NCBI RefSeq assembly: GCF_031426495.1
Contig: NZ_JANPLK010000019.1
Coordinates: 48,978-112,977 of the forward strand
Direction: 5' to 3'
Length of the DNA stretch: 64,000 nucleotides
Source of the DNA: Gemmatimonas sp.
GTDB taxonomy: Bacteria; Gemmatimonadota; Gemmatimonadetes; Gemmatimonadales; Gemmatimonadaceae
Below the pieces are notes generated by a model, which made no database searches, was not told the DNA's origin, and saw nothing but the letters and a program-made list of their open reading frames with translations. Both the position numbers and the translations under genes were made by a program. Within the stretch, counting starts at the first letter, position 1; the number at the start of each line of letters is the position of its first letter. Positions 17,256 to 25,892 of the stretch are shown one piece after another.

Positions 17256-18926
17256 ATGACAACGCTCCAACCGTCCACGCGCGGCATCGTCCGTCTGGCC
17301 ACCGAGGCGGACCACGATGCGATTCATGCGTTGAACTATCGGACCTTCGTCGAAGAGATCCCCCAGCACGCGCCGAATGCCGCGCGGCGTCAGGTGGATC
17401 GTTTTCACGACGAGAATGTGTACGCGGTCTACGAGGTTCATGGCCGCATCGTCGGGATGGTCAGCGGCCGCACCCAGCGCCCCTTCTCACTCGACCAGAA
17501 GCTGGGCAGCGTTGACGACTACCTCCCTGCCGGTCGCACGCCGGTTGAGATCCGCTTGCTGGCCGTCGAACCCGAGTTCCGCGCCAGCCGCGTCTTCGCG
17601 CAGCTCGTGGGCTTCATCACGCGGCACTTCCTCGCCAAGGGATTCGACCTCGGCATCATGTCGGGCACCACGCGTCAGCTGCGCCTGTACCGCCATCTCG
17701 GCTTCCACGCGTTCGGCCCGCTCATCGGCACCGAACAGGCGTCGTATCAGCCGATGTACATCACCGCCGAAGAGGTGCTCGCCTGGCCTGAGGCCCTGAA
17801 GGATGGCGCTGACGCACTCGGCGCCGGCGCGAATTTTCTCCCTGGGCCGGTGGGTATCTCCGACGTCGTTCAGCAGGCCATGCAGCGCGGCGCCACGTCG
17901 CATCGTGCGGAGTCGTTTCACGCCTGCTATCGCGACGTGCAGCGCCGACTGTGCACCCTTGCCGATGCCAAGCAGGCCACCATGCTGCTGGGGTCGGGCA
18001 CACTCGCCAACGATGTGGTCGCAGCGCAAATCTCTCTACTCGACGCGCCGGGGGTGATCGTGAGCAACGGCGAGTTTGGTGAGCGACTGATCGATCACGC
18101 GACACGCATGCAGATTCCGCACACCGTCGTCCGGGCGCCATGGGGTGAGCCGCTCGACTACGCGAAGGTTGCCCATGCCATGCGGTCCACCAGCGCCCGC
18201 TGGCTCTGGTCGGTACATGGTGAAACGTCGACCGGGGTTATCAATGACCTCGCAGCGCTGACCGCCATCGCTCAGGATCACCACGCGAAGCTGGCCCTCG
18301 ACATAATCAGTAGCCTCGGCACCGTGCCGCTGTCATTGCGTGACGTCTGGCTGGCCAGTGCGGTGAGTGGTAAATCCCTGTGTGCGTTCCCCGGCATCGC
18401 CATCGTCTTGCACGATGGGCAGATTCATTCGGCCAGCCGCCGTATTCCGCGCTATCTCGATCTTGGCCTCGCGGTGCAAGAGCAAGGCGTGCCCTTCACG
18501 CAGTCATCGAACCTGCTCGATGCACTCGGCACATCGCTGGCCGAGATCGACTGGCCTGCGCGGTTTCAGCGCGTGGCGCATGATGGCGCGTGGTTACGGC
18601 GGGCGATGGAATCGCGCGGATGGCGCGTGCTCGCGCCGGCCGACTGCGCGTCGCCGGCCGTGCACACACTGATCCCACCGGCTGGCGTGAGCGCCCGGGC
18701 GCTCGGCGAACAGCTGCGGGATGCCGGATGGCTGATCAGCTTCGAGAGCGGCTACCTACGCGAACGCAACTGGCTGCAGGTGTGTCTCATGGGCCACTAC
18801 ACGCCCGCCTCGCTCCGCGCGTTCCCGGCGGCGCTCGATCGGTGCGCCACCACGACGGCCGTGAAGCCACCCGCGCACGCGGCGCCACTCGGCGAGTTCG
18901 CCCGAGCACGAACGGCGACGGCGTGA
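17256..18926 (+). CDS. GNAT-type acyltransferase fused to class V aminotransferase
   Basis: Residues ~1-175 resemble an N-acyltransferase (RLATEADHDAIHALNYRTF, IRLLAVEPEFRASRVFAQL, LYRHLGFHAFG). Residues ~190-530 are a fold-type I PLP enzyme of the alanine-glyoxylate/2-aminoethylphosphonate transaminase group. It starts FLPGPVGISDVVQQAM, with GSGTLANDVVAAQ (cofactor phosphate loop), VHGETSTGV, LALDIISSLG (the PLP Asp) and AVSGKSLCAFPGIA carrying the Schiff-base Lys. The product probably both transaminates and acylates an amino compound, or senses one through the GNAT part; the substrate is unknown. The C-terminal ~25 residues are low complexity and run into a GGCAAC repeat. Confidence 0.85.
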   Translation: MTTLQPSTRGIVRLATEADHDAIHALNYRTFVEEIPQHAPNAARRQVDRFHDENVYAVYEVHGRIVGMVSGRTQRPFSLDQKLGSVDDYLPAGRTPVEIRLLAVEPEFRASRVFAQLVGFITRHFLAKGFDLGIMSGTTRQLRLYRHLGFHAFGPLIGTEQASYQPMYITAEEVLAWPEALKDGADALGAGANFLPGPVGISDVVQQAMQRGATSHRAESFHACYRDVQRRLCTLADAKQATMLLGSGTLANDVVAAQISLLDAPGVIVSNGEFGERLIDHATRMQIPHTVVRAPWGEPLDYAKVAHAMRSTSARWLWSVHGETSTGVINDLAALTAIAQDHHAKLALDIISSLGTVPLSLRDVWLASAVSGKSLCAFPGIAIVLHDGQIHSASRRIPRYLDLGLAVQEQGVPFTQSSNLLDALGTSLAEIDWPARFQRVAHDGAWLRRAMESRGWRVLAPADCASPAVHTLIPPAGVSARALGEQLRDAGWLISFESGYLRERNWLQVCLMGHYTPASLRAFPAALDRCATTTAVKPPAHAAPLGEFARARTATA

Positions 18927-18935
18927 ACGGCGACT

Positions 18936-19149
18936 GGAATCGCAACGGCAACGGCAACTACAACTGCAACGGCAACGGCAACAGCTGGAACACGGAGATA
19001 GCAGATGACACTGACATCACAGATAGACAGAAAGCGATAACGATTTAAAAAATCGCCGTTTGCTTATCTGTGATGTCTGCGCAATCCGCCGACTCCGTGT
19101 TCTGGCTGTTGCTTTTCGCTGCTGCTTTTCGCTGCTGCTTTTCGCTGTT
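18936..19149. repeat. Simple repeats flanking a ~136-bp palindromic element
   Basis: A GGCAAC-rich stretch (18942-18981) leads into a long inverted repeat (about 18979-19112). GCAACAGC..GAACACGGAG and ACATCACAGAT on the left mirror ATCTGTGATGT, CTCCGTGTTC and GCTGTTGC on the right. The centre is an AT-rich CGATTT/AAATCG. It is followed by nearly three copies of the 13-bp TTTTCGCTGCTGC (19113-19149). It lies between two converging genes and may act as a bidirectional terminator. Confidence 0.75.
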
Positions 19150-19161
19150 CGAGCAAACCCG

Positions 19162-20400
19162 CTACGCCGACAGCGCAGTCAGTTCGCGCAGCAGCAATCG
19201 GGTCACGCGTCGCGCCATGGCATCGGCGGCGTGTTCCGCGCTCGCATCCGTTCCGGCGGTGAGCGCGTGTGATTCCAGCGCCGCGCGCGCGGCGTCGACG
19301 GCCCGCTCTTCGAGCAGTGCCAGCCGCGCGCCGACCTGGCGGCGATGCATGACGCCGGCAAAGCGCGCGAGTTCGCGCTGCAATGCGAGATGGGCCCGCG
19401 CCGCGACATCGGCGGTACCGAGCACTTCGCCCGCGTACATGGCCAGCCAGTCGAGATCCACGTACTGCACCGATACTGGCAGGTCGGCCGCGTTCCCAAC
19501 ATTCGACGGCACACCAAGGTCGATCCAGATTGACGGGGCCGCGCGATCGCGCAGGAGCGCGCGCGCCTCGACCGACGTCACGAGCGGCGTCGTGGAATGC
19601 GCCGCAAAGATCACGACGTCGGCTGTCGACATCGCCTGCTCGCGCCCGTCCCACCGTACATGCGCAGCGCCGTACGTGCTCGCCAGCAGCGCGGCACGAC
19701 TGTCTGTACGATTCGTGACGTGGAGAACGAACGCGGTCGTCTTGTTGCCGTGGGCGAGCGACGACACCACCGTGCGCGCCGCGTCGCCGGCACCGATCAC
19801 CAGCACATGCAATGGCAGCGGCGCGGCGCGGACTTCACTAACGTCGCGTTGGGTCTCGACGAGATCCTGTAGCGCCTCGCGCACCCGCACGCCGAGCGAG
19901 GCACTGGCATACGTACCGATGGCCGCGCGAATGTGGCGCGCCGCGTCAACCGCATGGCGGAACACGCCGTCGATAAGCGCGTTCGTCGCGCCGAGCTCGC
20001 GCGACGTGCTCCACGCGCGCCGCACCTGTCCCAGAATCTCCGGTTCGCCGAAACGGGACGAGCACATACCCGCGGACACCGCGAACAAGTGGCGAACAGC
20101 AAGGTCGGCGCGTTTCCGCTCGAGCTGGACGCCGGATACGCCGCACTCCGCCAGCATCATGCTGAACCACGCCGACGGGTCATGGTCGCCCCACCAGTAC
20201 AGCTCGGTGCGATGACAGGTGCTGACCAGGACGGCCGGAATGCCCAGCGCGCGCAAGGATTCGAGCCGGGCCGGCAACTGCGCGGGCAGCACGCGTAATC
20301 GACCCACGGCTTCAACGTCGTTGTGTTCGTGGGAGCAGCCGATGACATGGAACGGCAGAAGGAACACGTCAGCGACTCGCCGCGGACTCCAAAGAGACAT
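19162..20400 (-). CDS. hemA: Glutamyl-tRNA reductase
   Basis: It reduces Glu-tRNA to glutamate-1-semialdehyde, the first step of C5 tetrapyrrole synthesis. The N-terminal catalytic domain has VSTCHRTELY with the thioester Cys62; the usual Asn after the Cys is His63. FGEPEILGQVRRAW is the family signature, then comes the NADPH domain (VLVIGAGDAARTV), and the dimerisation helix ends the protein. At 412 residues the length is normal. Its first 32 bp overlap the 3' end of hemH, so the two haem genes are co-transcribed and probably translationally coupled. hemA is the second gene. Confidence 0.93.
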   Translation of the reverse strand: MSLWSPRRVADVFLLPFHVIGCSHEHNDVEAVGRLRVLPAQLPARLESLRALGIPAVLVSTCHRTELYWWGDHDPSAWFSMMLAECGVSGVQLERKRADLAVRHLFAVSAGMCSSRFGEPEILGQVRRAWSTSRELGATNALIDGVFRHAVDAARHIRAAIGTYASASLGVRVREALQDLVETQRDVSEVRAAPLPLHVLVIGAGDAARTVVSSLAHGNKTTAFVLHVTNRTDSRAALLASTYGAAHVRWDGREQAMSTADVVIFAAHSTTPLVTSVEARALLRDRAAPSIWIDLGVPSNVGNAADLPVSVQYVDLDWLAMYAGEVLGTADVAARAHLALQRELARFAGVMHRRQVGARLALLEERAVDAARAALESHALTAGTDASAEHAADAMARRVTRLLLRELTALSA

Positions 20401-21559
20401 CGCGTTTGCCCTGTGTCGTCATCTTCGACGGCAATCCGCGACAGGCGGCGTTGGTGCACCCCGGACAGTTCTGCTTGTACTGCGTACTGTGCGGCTGCCC
20501 AGACGCCAGATGGCCGTTCACGATATCGGCCAGGGCATCGAGGAACTCCGTGCGTGCATTCAGCGACGGCGCGCGCTTGAATCCGGTCATGCCAAGCGAA
20601 TGTGCCAACTCGCCGTATTCGATGTCGATTTCCGACAGCGTTTCGATGTGATCGCTCGTGAACGCGATCGGCACCACCAGTACATTCTTCTGCCCGCGCG
20701 CCGCCAGTTGCTTGATCATCATCTCCGTGCTCGGCCCCAGCCACCGCACCGGGCCCACTTCAGACTGGAAGCTCAGCATGTACGGATTGCGCAACTCGGC
20801 CGCCTGCACCACACGGCTCACCGACGCCGCGATCTCGGCGGGATACGCATCACCGCGGTCGATCACCTTGAGCGGCAACGAATGCGCGCTGAACAGCACC
20901 AGCACGTCATCACGCTCGTGATCGGCGTACTGATCGAGGCCGTCGTCGATGGCGCTGGCCATCGAGCGTACGAAGCCCTCGTGCTCGCCCCAGCGATCGA
21001 TGATGCTCCAAGTGAATGCGTCCTGGAGGCCGGTACGATCGAGCGCGCGCCACAAGTCATTTAGGCTCGAACCGGTGGTCGAGCATGACCACTGCGGATA
21101 CTGCGTGAACGCCACCGCGCGCGTGATGCCGTCGGCCTTCATCGCCTTGAGCGCATCGTCGGCGAACGGCGTGGTATAGCGGAAGGACACGTAGAACTTG
21201 TGCGGGGCCGTGTCGGGCGACATTTCGTCAAGCCGCGCACACATGGCGTCGCCCTGCGCCTTCGTCCAGGTGAGGATCGGCGACCCACCCCCGATCGCGT
21301 CGTACAACTTGCGCACCTTCGGCGCCCGCCGTGTTGCGATGAACTTGCCCAACACATCCTGCCACGGGAGCTGAATGATCTCCTTGTCAGCAAAGAGGCG
21401 CAGCAGGAACGGCTCCACCTCGTCGAGCGTCGCCGGTCCCCCAAGGTTCATCATCACGATCCCGGTACCGCCGCCGCTTCCAGCGGTGCGTGGCATCTCG
21501 TGGGAATGTCCGTGCGCACCAACCGGGCGACGAAATGGCAGAACATCAGAGGGCGTCAT
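20369..21559 (-). CDS. hemH: Ferrochelatase, [2Fe-2S]-type
   Basis: It inserts Fe(II) into protoporphyrin IX, the last haem step. Visible are MMNLGGPATLDEVEPFL, GGGSPILTWT, QYPQWSCSTTGSSLND, FSAHSLPLKVIDRGDAYP (catalytic His), PYMLSFQSEVGPVRWLGP and IAFTSDHIETLSEID (conserved HxETLxE). The tail YKQNCPGCTNAACR supplies C-x2-C-x4-C, and WSCSTTGS supplies a fourth Cys. This is the same arrangement as the four [2Fe-2S] ligands of human ferrochelatase, whereas most bacterial enzymes lack a cluster. The ATG at 21559 is preferred; a GTG at 21586 would add nine residues. It overlaps hemA downstream. Confidence 0.94.
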   Translation of the reverse strand: MTPSDVLPFRRPVGAHGHSHEMPRTAGSGGGTGIVMMNLGGPATLDEVEPFLLRLFADKEIIQLPWQDVLGKFIATRRAPKVRKLYDAIGGGSPILTWTKAQGDAMCARLDEMSPDTAPHKFYVSFRYTTPFADDALKAMKADGITRAVAFTQYPQWSCSTTGSSLNDLWRALDRTGLQDAFTWSIIDRWGEHEGFVRSMASAIDDGLDQYADHERDDVLVLFSAHSLPLKVIDRGDAYPAEIAASVSRVVQAAELRNPYMLSFQSEVGPVRWLGPSTEMMIKQLAARGQKNVLVVPIAFTSDHIETLSEIDIEYGELAHSLGMTGFKRAPSLNARTEFLDALADIVNGHLASGQPHSTQYKQNCPGCTNAACRGLPSKMTTQGKRDVSLESAASR

Positions 21560-21597
21560 GCAGCGAATAGTCGACCCCTGCACCACCGCATTCCATT

Positions 21598-21620
21598 GGG
21601 GTGAATACGCAATTCACCCC
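21598..21620. promoter_or_regulatory. 9-bp-arm palindrome upstream of hemH
   Basis: GGGGTGAAT, a 5-base centre, then ATTCACCCC. It lies 38 bp upstream of the chosen hemH start and 125 bp beyond the PBP stop codon. Candidate operator or 5'-UTR hairpin; on the minus strand a C/A-rich rather than T-rich stretch follows, which argues against an intrinsic terminator. Confidence 0.4.
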
Positions 21621-21659
21621 CCCGTACGTTTACGGAGTCTCTCCAACCCGCTCAACACT

Positions 21660-21722
21660 GAGGACTGTAGCTGCTGAACTCTGACCACTATAAACAGTCT
21701 GACGCCAGAAATCTGACCACTG
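21660..21722. repeat. Half-copy of the 8.7-kb inverted-repeat family
   Basis: This stretch aligns with 8845-8906 with about three-quarters identity, including GGACTGT..GCT, ACTATA and the exact block GTCTGACGCCAGAA. Only one arm is recognisable. It lies just after the stop of the PBP gene. Confidence 0.7.
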
Positions 21723-21745
21723 AAAACTGACCACTGAGCCAGTGC

Positions 21746-23821
21746 TTAGTACCCGATCGGCCCTAGCCGAAACAAGCTCCACGGCCACACCGGCGCTCCC
21801 GGTTCCGTCCCCGCCATGAACCACTCCACATAGCGTCGATCGTTCGGCGTCGCACCATCCGACGGCTGCCCTGTTGCCCGATCGAGCTCCACCGGCACCA
21901 CGCCCGGCGGCGGCGTCCACACGCCGCTGGCGCGATTGCCGTAGGCCGCCGCAATGATCTGCCCCGCGATCGGCGCCGCCAGCGTGCCTCCCACCGCCCC
22001 AGGCGAGATCATAGCCGTCTTGTCGAAGCCCAGCCAGACGCCCGTGACCAACTCCGGCGTCATGCCAACGAACCAGACATCGGTATTGTCATTGGTCGTG
22101 CCCGTTTTCCCGGCCACCGGGATACGCGACGGCACGATTTTGCGCAACGCCGTCGCGGTGCCGCGCGTGACCACATCCTGCAACATGTCGCGCATGATGA
22201 AGGCCACTCGCGGATCCATCGCCGATCGCGGCGGTGCCACTTGCGGCGTGAACACCGTGCGGCCATTGCGATCTTCGATGCGCTGCACGAAGCGCGGCTC
22301 GACGGCCACGCCACCATTGTCAAAACTCGCATAGGCGGCCACGAAATCGAGCGGCTGCACCACGCTCGCCCCCAGGGCACTCGAGGGGTACGGCGAGATC
22401 GGCGAGCGCAGTCCGGCGCGGCGCGCCAACGCGATCACCGAGTCCATGCCGACGGCGAGCGCGAGCTGCACCGCCACCGGATTGCGCGACTTCGTGAGCG
22501 CCTCACGCAACGTCAGCGCGCCCAGGAACGCGTTGTCGGCGTTGTCGGGACTGTAGATCTGCCCGTTGTCGAGCCGGATGCGCAGCGCGGTGTCGGCCAC
22601 CATGGCGTTGGCCGCCAATCCTTGCGCGATCGACTGCGCGTACACGAACGCCTTGAAGCTCGATCCGGGCTGCCGATTGCCGTCTACCGCGCGATTGAAC
22701 GAACTCCGCGCGTAGTCACGCCCACCCACCAGCGCCCGGACGTCGCCCGTGGTCGGATCGAGCACCACCGCCGCGCCTTCCAGGCACGCTTCCACCTTCG
22801 CCTTCTTCGCGGCCGTGGCCACGGTATCACCAGCCACGCGCGCGCAGCGCTGTCCGCGAAAACCGGGGCGCGTTTCGATTTCGTCGAGTCCACCGCTGAG
22901 CGCCTGCTGCGTGGCGCGCTGCAACGCGGCGTCGATCGTGGTGTGAATGCGATACCCGCCCTGCATGACCGCAATACCCGCCCGCTCGGCCTGCACGCGC
23001 ACCACGTCAACCACCCACGGCGCCGGTGAGCGCGTCGTCGTCACGGTACGGACCGGCTCGCGTTGCGCCGCCGCCAACTGCGCGGCGGTGATGTACCCCT
23101 GCTCCGCCATCAGGGCGAGCACCGTGTTGCGGCGCGTGCGGTTGCGATCGGGATAGCGGGCCGGATCGTATTGCACGGGGCTCTTGGGCATCGACGCCAG
23201 CGACGCCGCCTCGGCCAGCGTGAGCTCGGCCGCACCCTTCCCGAAGAACTGTCGCGCCGCCATCTCGATGCCGTACGCGCCGCGTCCGAAGGAGATCTGA
23301 TTGAGAAACGCCTCCAGGATCTGTTCCTTGTTGTAATGGCGCTCCATTTCGCGCGCGGCCTGCTGTTCGCGCAACTTGCGCCCCGCCGACACATCCCGAC
23401 GATCAATGAGGTCGGGGTGCATGTTGCCCACCAGCAACTGCGTGATGGTGCTGGCGCCGCGGAGATTGCCCTTGGTGACCGCGTCCTTGATGGCACCGGC
23501 CACGCCGACCAGGTCAACGCCGTCATGCTGATAGAAGCGCTTGTCTTCCACGGCCACGAAGGCATTCCCCAGGTACTTGGGCAGCGAGCGCAGCGCGACA
23601 CTGATGCGACGCTCCCGGCCCAACTCTCCGATCAGCGAGCCATCGCGGCCGAGCACCAAGGTGGCCTGTGCCGGCGTGACGATCTGCCACGCCTCTCCGG
23701 TGGAACCCGGTGCGACTTGTGCCGCCATACCAGCCGGGAGGAGAGCCAGTACGAGGGGCAGGCACACAACGGGCACCGCGGCCAGACGAGAACGACCGTG
23801 TCGGGATTTCAGAGAGCGCAT
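21746..23821 (-). CDS. Class A penicillin-binding protein (PBP1A-like)
   Basis: This bifunctional peptidoglycan synthase has a signal/anchor (VPVVCLPLVLALLPAG) and a GT51 glycosyltransferase domain with EDKRFYQHDGVDLVG, ASTITQLLVGN and GRGAYGIEMAARQFFGK. The transpeptidase domain has SxxK in QPGSSFKAFV, SRN in TKSRNPVAVQLA and KTGTTND. The QLLVGN segment replaces the usual QLAKN. At 692 residues it is normal for the family, with no extra C-terminal domain. It sits upstream of hemH-hemA on the same strand, separated by a repeat. ATG 23821 is preferred over a start five codons upstream. Confidence 0.93.
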   Translation of the reverse strand: MRSLKSRHGRSRLAAVPVVCLPLVLALLPAGMAAQVAPGSTGEAWQIVTPAQATLVLGRDGSLIGELGRERRISVALRSLPKYLGNAFVAVEDKRFYQHDGVDLVGVAGAIKDAVTKGNLRGASTITQLLVGNMHPDLIDRRDVSAGRKLREQQAAREMERHYNKEQILEAFLNQISFGRGAYGIEMAARQFFGKGAAELTLAEAASLASMPKSPVQYDPARYPDRNRTRRNTVLALMAEQGYITAAQLAAAQREPVRTVTTTRSPAPWVVDVVRVQAERAGIAVMQGGYRIHTTIDAALQRATQQALSGGLDEIETRPGFRGQRCARVAGDTVATAAKKAKVEACLEGAAVVLDPTTGDVRALVGGRDYARSSFNRAVDGNRQPGSSFKAFVYAQSIAQGLAANAMVADTALRIRLDNGQIYSPDNADNAFLGALTLREALTKSRNPVAVQLALAVGMDSVIALARRAGLRSPISPYPSSALGASVVQPLDFVAAYASFDNGGVAVEPRFVQRIEDRNGRTVFTPQVAPPRSAMDPRVAFIMRDMLQDVVTRGTATALRKIVPSRIPVAGKTGTTNDNTDVWFVGMTPELVTGVWLGFDKTAMISPGAVGGTLAAPIAGQIIAAAYGNRASGVWTPPPGVVPVELDRATGQPSDGATPNDRRYVEWFMAGTEPGAPVWPWSLFRLGPIGY

Positions 23822-23937
23822 GGGGGAATTGTACACGCGCGACGGTGAGCCGGTTCACGGCCTGCGTCGCGCCTGGCGCCACCCGGAACCACACGCTGAC
23901 CGTAGTCGATCCGAGGCGATCCTCCTAGTTTGCATGC

Positions 23938-25863
23938 ATGCCTGGTGATCCGATTCGTCCGCTGACGCTGGCCTTGTGCCAGTTCGCCCCCCGAAAAGGC
24001 GACGTAGCCGCCAACCTCGCCCGTATCGGGCGCCTGTGCGCGCAAGCGTCCACCCTTGATCCGCGCCCGCAGGTCGTGCATTTCCCCGAGACGGCTCTGT
24101 CGGGTTACTTCGTGGAAGGCGCCGTGCGCGAGGTCGCCTGCACCGCCGGTGCGCTGGCCTACGATCTCGATGAGGCCTACCGCACCGCCTGCGCGGCGGC
24201 CGGCATTGACTGCGTCGCCATGGACCTTGTGATCGGCTTCTACGAGCGGTGGCGCGACACGCTGCACAACAGCGCGGCCTACCTCACCATCGGCCTCGAC
24301 GACGGGCCGCCCGTCATCCGGCACGTGCACCGCAAGAACTACCTGCCCACGTATGGGCTCTTCGACGAAGAGCGCTTCGTGGAACGCGGTACGGATATCC
24401 GCGCCTTCGAGACCCCGTGGGGTCGCGCGGCCATTCTGGTGTGCGAAGACGCCTGGCATTCCATCAGTGGCACCATCGCCGCCCTCGACGGCGCGCAGGT
24501 GGTGTTCGTGTCGTCGGCGGCCCCCGCCCGCGGCATCTGGCCGCGTGAAGACGGCATTGCCGGTCCCTACAGTGCCGCCCGCTGGGAGCGGCTCATTCGC
24601 GACATCGCCGAAGAACAGGGCGTCTACACCAGCTTCGTGAACCTCGTGGGCTCCGAAGGCGGCAAGCGCTTCTTCGGCACGTCGCACCTGGTCGGCCCCG
24701 GTGGCGACGTGCGTGGCCGCGCGCCGGTGTGGGATGAATCGTTCGTATCACTCACGGTCGATCTCGATGATCTCGTGCGCGCCCGCGCCGACGGGCCGCT
24801 GCTGAGCGACCTGCGTGTCGCGCTACCGCACGTGCTCGACAACATCCGTCGGATCCAAGACGGCGCGCCGATGTCATTGTCGTACGACGGACCCGAGCCC
24901 GCCGCGGCCGACTTGCTGCGCGGGGCCCGTGGCTTCACCACCGGGGAATTTGCCGTCCCCACCGAAGCACTGCAGCGCGCCAACTCGATCGTGCGCGCGA
25001 TTCCCGAGTCGCTACCCGTGATCCGGCACGAAATGCGCGACCACGGTGGGCCGCCGCCGCTCGCCATTGACGCCGAGATGACCGAGGAATGGCTCACCGG
25101 CTTCCTGCGTGAGGAACTCACCCGACGCGGCTTCGGCAAGGCGGTCATCGGCATCTCCGGCGGCGTCGATTCGGCCGTCACCGCGTTCCTGGCCGTGCGC
25201 GCCCTCGGCCGTGCGAACGTGATCGGTATTCGTCTGCCGTATCGCACATCGAGCGCCGAGTCGTTGGATCACGCGCAGTTGGTGATCGACGCCCTCGGCA
25301 TCGAGTCGCGCACGGTCGACATCAGCCCCGCGGTTGACGGCTACCTTACTGCCGAACCCGACGCCGACGCCTCGCGCCGCGGCAACATCATGGCGCGCAC
25401 CCGCATGATCGCGCTGTTTGATCTGTCGGCGCGGTACCGTGCGCTGCCACTGGGCACTGGCAACAAGACAGAACGGCTGTTCGGCTACTTCACTTGGCAC
25501 GCCGACGACTCCCCGCCGATCAATCCGATCGGTGACCTCTACAAGACGCAGGTGTGGGCCCTCGCCCGTCACTTGGGCGTTCCCGACATCATCATCACCA
25601 AGCCGGCCACCGCCGATCTCATCGCCGGGCAAACCGACGAGGGCGATCTCGGGATCAGCTACGCACGCGCCGACGAGATCCTGAACGGCATGCTGCACGG
25701 CTTTTCGCACGAGGCCATGCGTTCGCGCGGCTTTCAGAGCGACGAACTCACGCTGGTGTCGAAGCGCCTGAACGGCACACACTGGAAACGCCGGCCGCCC
25801 GCCACTGCACTGGTGAGCCAGTCCGGCATCGGCGAATCGTACCTGCGACCGGTGGACTATTGA
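23938..25863 (+). CDS. nadE: Glutamine-dependent NAD+ synthetase
   Basis: It amidates nicotinic acid adenine dinucleotide to NAD+. The N-terminal nitrilase-type glutaminase (about 1-290) has the E-K-C triad in FPETALSGYF, HRKNYLPTYG and VCEDAW. The C-terminal synthetase (about 345-640) has the PP-loop ISGGVDSAVTA, GTGNKTERLFGYFT and NPIGDLYKTQVW. The two-domain layout and 641-residue length match the ammonia-tunnelling class. It is transcribed divergently from the PBP gene. The ATG at 23938 lies in a run of ATG/CATG, and a few codons either way are possible. The next gene follows after 29 bp. Confidence 0.95.
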   Translation: MPGDPIRPLTLALCQFAPRKGDVAANLARIGRLCAQASTLDPRPQVVHFPETALSGYFVEGAVREVACTAGALAYDLDEAYRTACAAAGIDCVAMDLVIGFYERWRDTLHNSAAYLTIGLDDGPPVIRHVHRKNYLPTYGLFDEERFVERGTDIRAFETPWGRAAILVCEDAWHSISGTIAALDGAQVVFVSSAAPARGIWPREDGIAGPYSAARWERLIRDIAEEQGVYTSFVNLVGSEGGKRFFGTSHLVGPGGDVRGRAPVWDESFVSLTVDLDDLVRARADGPLLSDLRVALPHVLDNIRRIQDGAPMSLSYDGPEPAAADLLRGARGFTTGEFAVPTEALQRANSIVRAIPESLPVIRHEMRDHGGPPPLAIDAEMTEEWLTGFLREELTRRGFGKAVIGISGGVDSAVTAFLAVRALGRANVIGIRLPYRTSSAESLDHAQLVIDALGIESRTVDISPAVDGYLTAEPDADASRRGNIMARTRMIALFDLSARYRALPLGTGNKTERLFGYFTWHADDSPPINPIGDLYKTQVWALARHLGVPDIIITKPATADLIAGQTDEGDLGISYARADEILNGMLHGFSHEAMRSRGFQSDELTLVSKRLNGTHWKRRPPATALVSQSGIGESYLRPVDY

Positions 25864-25892
25864 TCAGCGTAGTGATCGTGCGGGCGTAAAGC

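Noticed and set aside
18936..19149. Short repeats considered as a CRISPR array
   Set aside because: Units are directly adjacent with no unique spacers, and no cas genes are nearby.
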